Shown here: piece after piece, positions 1 through 8,071 of the stretch
Layout of the letters: each line of letters starts with the position of its first letter
Numbering within the stretch: the stretch's first letter is position 1
Assembly: GCF_014651035.1 (NCBI RefSeq)
Contig: NZ_BMWC01000005.1
Location: forward strand, 62,001-126,000
From: Streptomyces lomondensis
GTDB lineage: Bacteria; Actinomycetota; Actinomycetes; Streptomycetales; Streptomycetaceae
Length of the DNA: 64,000 bases
Direction: 5' to 3'
Made by a program: the position numbers and the translations under genes
The notes under the pieces: model-generated
Seen by the model: only the letters and a program-made list of their open reading frames with translations
The model's database searches: none
What the model was told of the DNA's origin: nothing

Positions 1-121
1 GGTGTCGTACGAGTCGTACAACTACCCCGGGCGATACGTCCGCCACTGGGAGTACCTGCTGAACGTGCAGGCGGTGAGCACGGCCACCGACCGGGCGGAC
101 GCCACCTTCTACACCCAGTGA
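1..121 (+). CDS. C-terminal end of an AbfB/CBM42-like protein (partial)
   Basis: The first 39 codons read in frame from base 2 to a TGA at 119-121; the gene starts outside the window. The residues show SYNYPGRYVRH, a spaced stretch and a closing DATFY, the pattern of the last repeat of AbfB-type (CBM42) beta-trefoil domains that bind arabinofuranose side chains on secreted glycoside hydrolases. The catalytic part cannot be seen, so the enzyme class is unknown. The same fold occurs in secreted proteins that are not arabinofuranosidases. Confidence 0.6.
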   Translation, partial: VSYESYNYPGRYVRHWEYLLNVQAVSTATDRADATFYTQ

Positions 122-182
122 CGGCACGGTAAATGCGCGTAATGCCCTGATTGCGTTCCCGACGGGCGGGCACTCAGGGCAT

Positions 183-1109
183 GTGCAGACACGACAGGAC
201 ATGCGACCGCGCAGGGTGCTGCTGACCGGGTGGTTCAGCTTCCGGGACGGGGAGGCGACCGCCGGGGACGTACTGGCCCTGCGCCGGGTGGAGGACGTAC
301 TGCGGGGGACCGGCATCCCCTACGACATCGCCTGGAGTCCCGGCTTCCGTCCGGAGGCGCTGCATCTGGACCGGCTGTGGCCCGAGGACTACAGCCACCT
401 GGTGTTCGTGTGCGGCCCGCTGCACGGGCCGCAGGTCGAGGAGCTGCACCGGCGGTTCGCGCACTGCGTGCGGATCGCCGTCGGCACCTCGGTGATCGAC
501 CCCGCCAGTGCGGCCGTGACCGGCTTCCACCGGGTGCTGCCCCGGGACGCGCCCGACAGCGAGCCGGTGGAGGACCTGGCGGCCCGCGCCCCCGAGGTGC
601 CCGCCCGGCCCGTCGTCGGGGTGATCCTCACGCACGGGCAGGAGGAGTACGGGCAGCTGCGGCGGCACGGGCAGGTCGCCGAGGAGGTGACCCGCTGGCT
701 GGGCGGGAAGGACTGCGCCCGGCTGGAGCTGGAGACGCGGCTCGACACCCACGACTGGCATCTGAGCGCCACGCCCGCGCAGCTCCAGTCCGTGCTGGCC
801 CGGCTGGACCTCGTCGTCACCGACCGGCTGCACGGCCTCGTGATCGCGCTGCGGGTCGGCACCCCGGTGCTCGCCGTCGACCCGGTCGAGGGCGGCGCCA
901 AGATGAGCGCCCAGGCCCGTGCCTGCGGCTGGCCCGCGCTGGTGCCCGCCGAGCGGCTGGACGTGCGGCAGCTGGACCGCTGGTGGGACTGGTGCCTGAC
1001 CGGCGGCCGGGTGACCGCCCGGCAGATCCGCGACGGGTTCCGCGAGGGCTCCGTGCCGGACAGCGCGGACCGGCTCGTCGAGGCACTGGCGCGGCCCGTC
1101 CCCGGTTAG
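183..1109 (+). CDS. Polysaccharide pyruvyl transferase-like protein
   Basis: 308 residues. The N-terminus begins with RVLLTGWFSF and continues with a strand/helix pattern. The C-terminal half has LDLVVTDRLHGLVIALRVGTPVLAVD, closely matching the conserved (S)DRLHG(L/M)I-A motif of the polysaccharide pyruvyl transferase (CsaB/WcaK, PF04230) family. Members transfer a pyruvyl ketal from phosphoenolpyruvate to a sugar; actual substrate unknown. The start is GTG at 183, but ATG at 201 is equally usable, and neither has a clear ribosome site. It is transcribed away from the glycan cluster that begins at 1571 on the other strand, so a shared role in surface polysaccharide is only inferred. Confidence 0.65.
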   Translation: MQTRQDMRPRRVLLTGWFSFRDGEATAGDVLALRRVEDVLRGTGIPYDIAWSPGFRPEALHLDRLWPEDYSHLVFVCGPLHGPQVEELHRRFAHCVRIAVGTSVIDPASAAVTGFHRVLPRDAPDSEPVEDLAARAPEVPARPVVGVILTHGQEEYGQLRRHGQVAEEVTRWLGGKDCARLELETRLDTHDWHLSATPAQLQSVLARLDLVVTDRLHGLVIALRVGTPVLAVDPVEGGAKMSAQARACGWPALVPAERLDVRQLDRWWDWCLTGGRVTARQIRDGFREGSVPDSADRLVEALARPVPG

Positions 1110-1194
1110 CTCCCGGGCCTCACGGGGCACCCGCTCTCACGTCTCCCCCTCCCCCGGAAGAGTGAGGCGCTCCGGCCGCCCGGAAGGAGAGAGC

Positions 1195-1515
1195 GTGTCC
1201 ATCGGCCGACTCCCCGAGAACGAACAGCGCATCCTCGACGAGATGGAACGCGCCCTGCGCCGCGACCGCCGCCTCGACCGCCGGATGCGCACCCTGCGGC
1301 CGAGCCGCCGCCCCGACCCCGCCCGGGTCCTGGGCCGGATGGCCTCCTACCGCCCCCGCGGAGTGACCGTGGCGATCCTGCTCGTGGTGTCGGTCGCCCT
1401 GATGGTGGCCGGGATCGTCACCTCCGAGCCGGGGGTGATCTGGGCGTTCGCCGCCGTGTGGCCGCTGACCCTGTTCGCCGTGTTCCGGCTGATGTGCCGG
1501 TGGTGCGAGGGCTGA
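1195..1515 (+). CDS. DUF3040 small membrane protein
   Basis: 106 residues starting at GTG 1195, chosen because GGAAGGAGAG lies just upstream (1181-1190); a longer reading from 1162 lacks such a site. The N-terminal half is highly charged and opens with LPENEQRILDEMERAL, the signature of the actinobacterial DUF3040 family. Two hydrophobic helices follow (about residues 57-75 and 81-99) and the protein ends in a short tail with two cysteines. Function unknown; the family is typically a two-helix inner membrane protein. Monocistronic by position. Confidence 0.8.
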   Translation: MSIGRLPENEQRILDEMERALRRDRRLDRRMRTLRPSRRPDPARVLGRMASYRPRGVTVAILLVVSVALMVAGIVTSEPGVIWAFAAVWPLTLFAVFRLMCRWCEG

Positions 1516-1548
1516 GCGCCCACCTGCCCGGGCACGTCAGCCCGGGTG

Positions 1549-1592
1549 TCAGCCGGTGTAGCGGCGGGCCTCAGCCGGTGTAGCGGCGGGCC
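1549..1592. repeat. 22-bp tandem duplication over a gene end
   Basis: The same 22 bases (tcagccggtg then tagcggcgggcc) occur twice head to tail, at 1549-1570 and 1571-1592. The downstream copy carries the last codons and stop of the minus-strand glycosyltransferase; the other copy lies just past the stop and would encode the same C-terminal residues. It looks like a recent slippage duplication. Confidence 0.85.
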
Positions 1593-2467
1593 TTCGAGGC
1601 CCGCTGGGCCGGTTCGAGCAGGCGCAGGCGGGACTCGACCTCGTGCGGCAGGACGCGGCGTTCGCGCAGCACCCAGGGGAGGGCGGCCGCCGCCTCGGCG
1701 AAGGCGCGCAGGGACACGGTGTCGCGCGGGACCGTACGGGCCAGGTTCACCGTCCGGCGCAGCGCGGGGCCGGCCGGGCGGCGCAGCCAGGTGAACCACA
1801 GGGTGTTGCGGATGCCGTGGGTCCGGCGCAGGGTGGCGTCCCGGGCGGCGGACGGGAAGTGGTGCACCGCCAGGTGGTCGGCGTACGTCAGCCACCAGCC
1901 GTCGGCCGCCAGGTCCGCGGCGAGCAGCTCCTCCTCGCCGCCCAGCCACAGCCGCGGATGGAAGCCGCCCGCGGCCCGGAAGGCGCCGGTGCGCAGTACG
2001 GTCGCGGCGGCCAGGAACGAGCCCAGCGCCGGTCCCGGCAGCCAATCCGGCCCGGGGACGGGCGAGTTGCGCAGCTCCTCGACGATCGGGTCGTCGGTGC
2101 CGTCGGGTTCGACGACGATCCGGGCCGTGACCGAGCCCAGCGCCGGATGCCGGTCCAGCAGGTCGGCGGCTCCGGCCAGTGATCCGGGCGCCCACCAGGA
2201 GTCGTCGTCGCAGAAGGCGATGTAGGGCGTGTCGACCTGCCGGATCGCCAGGTTGCGGCCGACGGCGCCGAGGTTGCGGCCGGGCCGCAGCAGCCGTACC
2301 TGCGGATGGCGGTGGGCGACGGCCTCGGCGGTGCCGTCCGTGGAGCCGTTGTCGGTGACGATCACCGGCGGGTTCTCCGGCAGTTCGGCGAGGCGGTCGA
2401 GGGTGCGCAGGAGTTCCCGGCGCCGGTTGTGGGTGATGACGACGACGGTCGTACGGCGGTCGGTCAC
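1571..2467 (-). CDS. Glycosyltransferase family 2
   Basis: 298 residues, GTG start at 2467 overlapping the stop of the preceding gene by GTGA, so it is translationally coupled and last in the glycan operon. Nucleotide-sugar binding features of a GT-A fold are clear: VVVITHNRRRELLRTL at the N-terminus, VTDNGSTDGT, the metal-binding FCDDDSWW, and an acceptor-side GGEEELLAADLAADGW. No membrane helix is evident, so it probably acts at the cytoplasmic face. It shares architecture and many motifs with the gene at 2464-3345, suggesting tandem duplication followed by divergence of acceptor or donor. Sugar specificity cannot be read. Confidence 0.85.
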   Translation of the reverse strand: MTDRRTTVVVITHNRRRELLRTLDRLAELPENPPVIVTDNGSTDGTAEAVAHRHPQVRLLRPGRNLGAVGRNLAIRQVDTPYIAFCDDDSWWAPGSLAGAADLLDRHPALGSVTARIVVEPDGTDDPIVEELRNSPVPGPDWLPGPALGSFLAAATVLRTGAFRAAGGFHPRLWLGGEEELLAADLAADGWWLTYADHLAVHHFPSAARDATLRRTHGIRNTLWFTWLRRPAGPALRRTVNLARTVPRDTVSLRAFAEAAAALPWVLRERRVLPHEVESRLRLLEPAQRASKARRYTG

Positions 2468-3345
2468 GCGGACGCTCCCTCCAGCAGGCGCGCGGCCCGC
2501 TCCACGTGCGGGGGCAGGGGCCGGCGTTCGCGCAGGGCGGCGGGCAGGCGGGCCAGCGTCCCGCGCAGGGCCTGCCGGGCGTGGCCGTCGTGCCGGGCCT
2601 CGGCCGCGAGGGCGCGGGTGCGGGCCAGCGCGTACGGCACGGGGCGGCGCAGCCAGGCGGTGAGGAGTTCGTTGCGGCGCTGGACGGCCGAGCGGCCGGA
2701 GCGCGGCGCGGGCGCCGGGTGGTGGTGGGCGACGACGCCCGGGCAGTGGGTGACGCCCCAGCCGCGGGCGGCCAGGTCGTAGGCGAGGAGGGTCTCCTCG
2801 CCGCCGAAGAACAGCAGCCGGTGGAAGCCGCCCGCGTCCAGGTAGGCGCTGCGGCGGACGACGGAGGCGCAGGCGAGGAAGCCCAGGACCTGGGTGCCGG
2901 GCAGGTCGCCGACCCGGCCGAGGGGCGAGTCCGCGAGCACCTCGTTGAGCGGGTCGGGGTCCGCGGCCGGGCCGACCAGGGTGCGGGCGGAGATGAGGCC
3001 GAGCCGCGGGTGGGCCTCGAACAGGCGGGCCGCCGTGATCAGGGCGCCGGGTGCCCACCAGGAGTCGTCGTCGCTGAACGCCACGTACGGGGTGTCCAGG
3101 ACCCGGGCTCCGTAGGTCCGGGCGAGAGCACCGTAGTTGAACGGCAGCGCCAGGACGCGGACCCGCGGGAAGTCGCGGGCCAGCATGGCGCGGGTGTCGT
3201 CCGTGGAGGCGTTGTCGGCGACGAGGATCTCGGGCCGTTCCGGCAGGGCCAGGAGGTGCCGCAGGGCCCCGGCGAGCGTGGCGGAGCGGTTGCGGGTGGC
3301 GATGACGATGCCGACGGGGCTCGTGTCCGGGTACGGGATGGTCAT
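2464..3345 (-). CDS. Glycosyltransferase family 2
   Basis: 293 residues from ATG 3345, preceded at about 11 bases by AAGGGG; a GTG at 3366 overlapping the upstream stop is the alternative. Motifs VGIVIATRNRSATLAGAL, LVADNASTDDT, AFSDDDSWWAPG and FGGEETLLAYDLAARGW define a GT2 inverting transferase. It is the paralogue of the next gene in the operon (1571-2467). Donor and acceptor are unknown; with the heptose genes upstream, a heptose-containing glycan is a reasonable inference. The 3' end overlaps the next gene by four bases. Confidence 0.85.
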   Translation of the reverse strand: MTIPYPDTSPVGIVIATRNRSATLAGALRHLLALPERPEILVADNASTDDTRAMLARDFPRVRVLALPFNYGALARTYGARVLDTPYVAFSDDDSWWAPGALITAARLFEAHPRLGLISARTLVGPAADPDPLNEVLADSPLGRVGDLPGTQVLGFLACASVVRRSAYLDAGGFHRLLFFGGEETLLAYDLAARGWGVTHCPGVVAHHHPAPAPRSGRSAVQRRNELLTAWLRRPVPYALARTRALAAEARHDGHARQALRGTLARLPAALRERRPLPPHVERAARLLEGASA

Positions 3346-3362
3346 CGTGCGGGGCGTCCCCT

Positions 3363-4886
3363 TCACGGGTGTCGGATGGCGGGCAGTTCGTCGACGGCGC
3401 GCAGGACGTCGTCGGGGGTGATGCGCAGCAGCGCGGGGTCGGGGCGGCGGCCGTGCGGGTCGCCCTCCGGGCCGTACCACAGCGCCCGGTGGCGGGGGTC
3501 GGGCGGCGGGCCCCAGCGGCTCGGGGCGACCGGGCCGAAGAGCGTGACGGAGCGGGTGGCGTGGGCGACGGCGAGGTGGGCGATGCCGGTGTCGCCGCTG
3601 ATCACGGCGTGCGCGTCGGCGACGAGCGCGGACAGCCGGCCGAAGGGGAGGCCGCCGCCGAACACATCGGTGTCGGGCAGGCCGGCCTGCTTGACGAGCC
3701 GGGCCACGAGGTCGCCCTCGTCGGCGCCGCCGGTCACCACGACGCGCAGGCCCCGGGCGCGCAGCCCGGCCGCGACGGCCGCGTAGCGCTCGACCGGCCA
3801 GCAGCGGGCCGGCGACCCCGCGCCGGGGTGCAGCACGGCCGCGCCGGGTGCCGGGGAGGCGCTGTCCGGGCGGGGCAGGAGCAGGTCGCCGGGGTCGGCG
3901 GCGATGCCGTACGCCTGGAGCAGGCGGCACCAGCGGTCGCGCTCGTGTTCCTCCGCGTACCAGGGCGGGCCGTCGATCTCCGGCGTGTCGGGATGGGCGA
4001 AGGCGAGCAGCTTCAGCGGGCGCAGCTCCATGAGCAGCCGGTGGCTGGGCGGGCCGTTGCCGTGCAGATCGACGGCGACCTCCGGCGGCGGACCGGTCCA
4101 GTCCAGCGACCGCGGTACGGCCCGCCCGGGCGCGGCGGCGGGCAACAGCCGGTCCACAGCCCCCGTCGCCGCGGCGACGGGTTCCAGCTCGGCGGGCGCG
4201 GCCAGCACGAGTTCGTACCCCGGATAGGCCCGCCGCAGGGCGCGCAGGGCAGGAACCCCGGCGAGCAGATCACCGAGCCCCAGGGCGCGCAGGACGAGGA
4301 GACGGGGGCGGGGGGTGCCCGCCGGGGGCACGCCCGGGGTCGTGGCCGTGGCCGTGGTCGTGGCTGTGCCCCGCGCCGCGTCCGGTGCCATGCCCGGCGC
4401 CGCGTCCCGCGCCGCGTGCGAAGCCGCGCCCGGCACCATGCATCGCGCCGCGTCCGGGGACGAGGCCGACGCTGGGTTCGGCGTCGTGGCCGATGGCCTG
4501 TCCCGGGCCGGGGCCATGGCAGCAGCGCCCCGCACCCCACCCGACGCCACACCCGACCCCGCGCCCCCCGCCGCCCCCGGGCGCGAAGCCCACGCTGGGT
4601 TCGGCATCGCGCTCGCTGCCCTGTCCGGGGCCGCGGCCATGGCTGCGCCCCGAACCCCGCCCGACGCCGCACCCGGCACCCCGCCCGATCCCGCACCCCG
4701 CGGCGCGGCCGGGCGCGGAGCCGACGCCACGCCACCCGCCGCGCCCTGGCGCAAGGCCAACGCTGGGTTCCGACGCGTGCTCGATGTGCTGTCCGGTGTC
4801 ATGGCAGCAGCCTGCACCGGGCCCGCCGCGTCTGCCGCCACGGGCCCGCTCATCGGGTGCACTGGCTTCCTCGTGTCACCGGTCAC
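3363..4886 (-). CDS. Glycosyltransferase family 9 with long low-complexity N-terminus
   Basis: 507 residues from GTG 4886, which overlaps the hldE stop by GTGA. The catalytic part starts near residue 190 with RLLVLRALGLGDLLAGVPAL, the hallmark of ADP-heptosyltransferase-like GT9 enzymes, and continues with VDLHGNGPPSH, LHPGAGSPARCWP, VVTGGADEGDL and ISGDTGIAHLAVA. Everything before it is an Ala/Pro/Gly/Arg-rich tract with recurring NPAxA...PGAAGG and GGVRGAA units, absent from normal GT9 proteins of about 330 residues. A start nearer the catalytic part, for example one of the internal Met codons, is possible and would make the tract an untranslated or non-essential spacer. The donor is presumably the NDP-heptose made by neighbouring genes. 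Confidence 0.8.
   Translation of the reverse strand: MTGDTRKPVHPMSGPVAADAAGPVQAAAMTPDSTSSTRRNPALALRQGAAGGVASAPRPAAPRGAGSGGVPGAASGGVRGAAMAAAPDRAASAMPNPAWASRPGAAGGAGSGVASGGVRGAAAMAPARDRPSATTPNPASASSPDAARCMVPGAASHAARDAAPGMAPDAARGTATTTATATTPGVPPAGTPRPRLLVLRALGLGDLLAGVPALRALRRAYPGYELVLAAPAELEPVAAATGAVDRLLPAAAPGRAVPRSLDWTGPPPEVAVDLHGNGPPSHRLLMELRPLKLLAFAHPDTPEIDGPPWYAEEHERDRWCRLLQAYGIAADPGDLLLPRPDSASPAPGAAVLHPGAGSPARCWPVERYAAVAAGLRARGLRVVVTGGADEGDLVARLVKQAGLPDTDVFGGGLPFGRLSALVADAHAVISGDTGIAHLAVAHATRSVTLFGPVAPSRWGPPPDPRHRALWYGPEGDPHGRRPDPALLRITPDDVLRAVDELPAIRHP
4466..4775. repeat. Degenerate repeats inside GT9 N-terminal tract
   Basis: A GCTGGGTTC core recurs at 4471, 4594 and 4762, each inside longer similar blocks of GCC/GCG/CCC-rich sequence. 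The intervals are 123 and 168 bases, multiples of three, so reading frame is kept. On the minus strand each block encodes NPA(L/W/S)A followed by Gly/Ala-rich residues. This explains the low-complexity N-terminal extension of the GT9 gene. Confidence 0.7.
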
Positions 4887-6250
4887 CGCGCTCCCTCCGC
4901 CGCCCTTTCCATCAGGGCCGTCGAGGAGCAGCCGTCGAGGTACGGCAGCAGGACCGCCTGGCCGCCCCACTCCTGGAGGAGGGCCGCCTCGGGGAGGTCG
5001 GCGGCCGCGTAGTCGCCGCCCTTGACCCAGACGTCGGGGCGCAGGTCGGCCAAGAGGCGTTCTGGGGTGTCCTCGGCGAAGACGGCGACCGCGTCGACGC
5101 AGGCCAGGGCGCGCAGCACGCGGACGCGGTCGGCGAGCGGGTTGACCGGGCGGCCGCCGCCCTTGCGGCGTCGTACCGAGGCGTCGGAGTTGACGCACAC
5201 CACGAGGCAGTCGCCGAGCCGCCGGGCGGCCTGGAGCAGGCCGACGTGGCCGGCGTGCAGCAGGTCGAAGCAGCCGCCGGCGGCGACGACCGTGCCGTGC
5301 GCGGCGCGGACCCGGGCGGCCAGGGCGCACGGGTCGTCGCCGGCGGGCAGCGGGGGCGACGGTTCGGCGTCCGCGCTGGGTACCGCCGCCGCCCCGCCCG
5401 CCGCGACGAAGCCGGTCGCGGCGGCCACGGCGCCCTCGACGGCCTCGGCGACCAGGACGCCGTCGGCGAGCAGCCCGGCCGCCGTGGCGGCGAACCGGTC
5501 CCCGGCCCCGCAGCTGTCGCCGGGGTGCGCGGCGGGCGCGGGGACGAGCAGCGGGTGCTCGCCGTAGGAGAGGAGGGCCCCGCGTGCGCCGAGGGTCACC
5601 GCGACGGCCGCGGCCCGCCAGTGCCGTACCAGGGCGGCGGCGCTGTGGGCGGCGGCGCGCAGGTCCCGGCGTGACGTGCCGTCCTGTGGGGCGAGGCCGT
5701 GGGCCTCCTTCTCCGCCGGGGTCACCAGCCGGGTGCCCGGCACGGGCGGACCGCCGCGCGGGTGCGGGTCCCAGACCAGGGGCGGGCGGGCCGCGAGGTA
5801 GTCGCGGAGGGCGTCGGCGGCGCCGCGGCCGTAGTCGGAGACCAGGACGGCGGGCGCGGAGCGGACGGCCTCGCGGGCGGCGTCCGTGGCCTCGCGGGTG
5901 CGGCCGGCGCCCCGGTCCAGGCGGACCACCGGGCGGTCCTGCGCGAGGACCCGGGTCTTCTCGGACAGGGGTCCGTCCAGGGGCAGCGGGACGAGGGTGA
6001 GCCAGGGTTCCAGGAGGCGGCGCAGTTCACGGCTGGCGGGGTCGTCGCCCACGCCCGCCACCAGCGTGACGTCCCGGCCGTCGCGGGCCGCGAGGTACGC
6101 GGCGAGGGCGGCGCCGCCGGGCCGGGTCCGCTCCCCGCAGTCGTCGACGACCGGCACGGGCGCGTCGGGCGCGAGCCGTTCGGCGCGGCCGGTCAGGTCC
6201 CGGTCCAGCAGGGCGTCACCGACCACGACCAGCGGTGCCTTGCCGTTCAT
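4883..6250 (-). CDS. hldE: Bifunctional heptose-7-phosphate kinase / heptose-1-phosphate adenylyltransferase
   Basis: 455 residues, ATG 6250 with a strong GGGAGGTGAC site directly upstream. The N-terminal PfkB-type kinase shows VVVGDALLDRDLTG, TRPGGAALAAYLAA and PGDSCGAGDRFAA (GAGD anion hole and catalytic Asp). The C-terminal nucleotidyltransferase shows GGCFDLLHAGHVGLLQAARR with the (H/T)xGH motif, VNSDASVRRRKG, VKGGDY and DGCSSTALMER. Length and order match HldE/RfaE (about 475 residues). It would phosphorylate heptose 7-phosphate at C1 and, after GmhB removes the C7 phosphate, activate heptose 1-phosphate with a nucleotide (ADP in the known family). One base separates it from gmhA. Confidence 0.9.
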   Translation of the reverse strand: MNGKAPLVVVGDALLDRDLTGRAERLAPDAPVPVVDDCGERTRPGGAALAAYLAARDGRDVTLVAGVGDDPASRELRRLLEPWLTLVPLPLDGPLSEKTRVLAQDRPVVRLDRGAGRTREATDAAREAVRSAPAVLVSDYGRGAADALRDYLAARPPLVWDPHPRGGPPVPGTRLVTPAEKEAHGLAPQDGTSRRDLRAAAHSAAALVRHWRAAAVAVTLGARGALLSYGEHPLLVPAPAAHPGDSCGAGDRFAATAAGLLADGVLVAEAVEGAVAAATGFVAAGGAAAVPSADAEPSPPLPAGDDPCALAARVRAAHGTVVAAGGCFDLLHAGHVGLLQAARRLGDCLVVCVNSDASVRRRKGGGRPVNPLADRVRVLRALACVDAVAVFAEDTPERLLADLRPDVWVKGGDYAAADLPEAALLQEWGGQAVLLPYLDGCSSTALMERAAEGAR

Positions 6251-6251
6251 G

Positions 6252-6854
6252 TCACCTCCCGCCGTCGCCGTCGCGCCGGCCACCGCGTTCCACTGCCGCG
6301 TCGAACGCCGCACACACCATGTGCACCGCGACCAGGTGCAGTTCCTGCACGGTCGCCGCCGTCGGCGCCTCGACGCACAGGTACTCGTCGCTGCCCGCTA
6401 TCAGCGGGTTGGGGGCGCAGCCGGTGAGGGCCCACACGCGCACCCCGGCCGCCCGGGCGGCGTCCGCCGCGGACAGCAGGTTGGCGCTGGCACCGCTGGT
6501 GGACAGCAGCATCAGCACGTCGCCTCGGCGGCCGTGGGCGCGGACCTGGCGGGCGAACACCTCGTCCACGCCGTAGTCGTTGGCGATCGCGGTCGTGCTG
6601 GAGGTGTCGGCGTGCAGGGCGAGGGCCGAGAACGGCGGCCGGTCGTCGCGGTAGCGGCCGACGAGTTCGGCGGTCAGGTGCTGGGCCTGGGCGGCGCTGC
6701 CGCCGTTGCCCGCGGCCAGCAGCCGGCCGCCGCCGGTGAGGACGGCCGCCAGGTGCTCGCCCCACCGTTCGGTGATGTGTGCCGAGGCGCGGAACGCGGT
6801 CAGCGCGTCCTGGAGTTCGTCGCAGTGCCCGGTGATCGGCGGGTGCACGGTCAT
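6252..6854 (-). CDS. gmhA: Phosphoheptose isomerase (SIS domain)
   Basis: 200 residues from ATG 6854, with AGGAGG seven bases upstream; the stop of the preceding gene overlaps at GTGATG. It carries AAGNGGSAAQAQHLTAELVGRY, LLSTSGASANLL and TVQELHLVAVHMVC, which are the SIS-fold and metal/catalytic (His, Glu, Gln, His) positions of GmhA. It would convert sedoheptulose 7-phosphate to D-glycero-D-manno-heptose 7-phosphate, the first committed step of NDP-heptose synthesis. Length is typical (about 195). The DnaA-associated DiaA homologues look similar, but the hldE and gmhB neighbours settle the call. Confidence 0.9.
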   Translation of the reverse strand: MTVHPPITGHCDELQDALTAFRASAHITERWGEHLAAVLTGGGRLLAAGNGGSAAQAQHLTAELVGRYRDDRPPFSALALHADTSSTTAIANDYGVDEVFARQVRAHGRRGDVLMLLSTSGASANLLSAADAARAAGVRVWALTGCAPNPLIAGSDEYLCVEAPTAATVQELHLVAVHMVCAAFDAAVERGGRRDGDGGR

Positions 6855-8071
6855 CACGCCACCTCCTTCTGCTGTGCGTGTCCGGCGAGGACCTGCCGGT
6901 GGACCTGCTCGACGCCGTCGGCGACGCGCCGCCAGGTGTAGTGGGTGAGGACGCGTTCGCGCCCGGCGGTGCCGTAGCGGCGGCGCAGCGCGTCGTCGGC
7001 GAGGAGTTCGCGTACGGCGGCGGCGACCGACTCGGGGTCCTGCGGCGGGACGAGCCGGCCCGTGGCGCCGTCGGCGACGCTGTCGCGGTGGCCGCCGACG
7101 TCGGTGGCGACGACGGGCACACCGCAGGCCATGGCCTCCAGCGGCACGATCCCGAACGGCTCGTAGACCGGGGTGCACAGCACCAGATCCGCGCTGCCGA
7201 TCAGGGCGGGCATGGCGGCCGGGTCGACCGCGCCGAGCAGCCGTACCCGGTCGGCCACGCCGGTGCGTTCCGCGAGGCGGCGCAGCCGCCGCGCCTCCGG
7301 GTCGTCGTCCAGCAGGCCGGCCGCGGGGCCGCCCGCGATCAGGAGTTCGGCGTCGGGGACGCGGGCCAGGGCCCGGACGGCCTGGTCGTAGCCCTTGCGC
7401 GGGACGAGCCGGCCGCAGGCGAGCAGCCGGTGCGGCGCGCGGCGGGCCGGGACGCCGTCGGGCGGCACCCCGGGCCGGAAGTGCCCGGCGTCGACCCCGC
7501 AGGGCACCACGGAGACCTGCGAGCGGGGCACGCCCATCCCGGCCAGTTCGTGCACCTCGTCGGTGCAGGTGGCCAGGACGCGGGCGCAGCCGCGGCCGAT
7601 CTGCCGCTCGATGCCGATCCGTTCGGGCGGGCTGGTGTCGCGCCGGCCCTGGTGGCGGCGCTTGACGGTGCCCAGGGCGTGGAAGGTCTGCACGACGGGC
7701 ACGCCGTGCGGGTGGGCGCCGATCCGGGAGGCCATGCCGGACATCCAGAAGTGGGCGTGCGCCACGTCCGGCCGCTCGCGGGCCCAGGCCCGGGCCAGCC
7801 AGGCGCCGAAGGCGGGCATGTGCGGGAACAGGTCGTCCTTGGGCACGGGGGCGGCCGGTCCGGCGGGCACGTGCTCGACGACGGCGCCGCCGGGCAGCGG
7901 TACCCGGTCGGGCAGGCCAGCGGCGTCGCGGCGGGTGTAGACCGTGACGTGGTGGCCGCGGCGGGCCAGTTCCTCGCTCAGGCGTGCCACGTACACGTTC
8001 TGGCCGCCGGCGTCGACGCCGCCGAGCGCGGCGAGCGGGCTCGCGTGCTCGGACACCATGGCGATCCTCAT
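6854..8071 (-). CDS. Glycosyltransferase family 4
   Basis: 405 residues, ATG 8071 overlapping the upstream stop by ATGA. A GT-B enzyme: N-terminal MRIAMVSEHASPLAALGGVDAGGQ with a glycine-rich acceptor loop, HAHFWMSGMAS, then LLACGRLVPRKGYDQAVRAL and the donor-site EPFGIVPLEAMACGVPVVATDVGG (E-x7-E motif). The sucrose-phosphate synthase/mannosyltransferase-like GT4 subgroup is the best fit, and retaining chemistry is expected. It acts in the cytoplasm on a lipid- or glycan-linked acceptor. Sugar not predictable. Confidence 0.88.
   Translation of the reverse strand: MRIAMVSEHASPLAALGGVDAGGQNVYVARLSEELARRGHHVTVYTRRDAAGLPDRVPLPGGAVVEHVPAGPAAPVPKDDLFPHMPAFGAWLARAWARERPDVAHAHFWMSGMASRIGAHPHGVPVVQTFHALGTVKRRHQGRRDTSPPERIGIERQIGRGCARVLATCTDEVHELAGMGVPRSQVSVVPCGVDAGHFRPGVPPDGVPARRAPHRLLACGRLVPRKGYDQAVRALARVPDAELLIAGGPAAGLLDDDPEARRLRRLAERTGVADRVRLLGAVDPAAMPALIGSADLVLCTPVYEPFGIVPLEAMACGVPVVATDVGGHRDSVADGATGRLVPPQDPESVAAAVRELLADDALRRRYGTAGRERVLTHYTWRRVADGVEQVHRQVLAGHAQQKEVA

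Noticed and set aside
174..1130. Long minus-strand open frame across the pyruvyl transferase-like gene
   Set aside because: It is the shadow of the GC-rich plus-strand gene; no domain, no ribosome site, and composition dominated by Gly/Arg/Pro/Ala.
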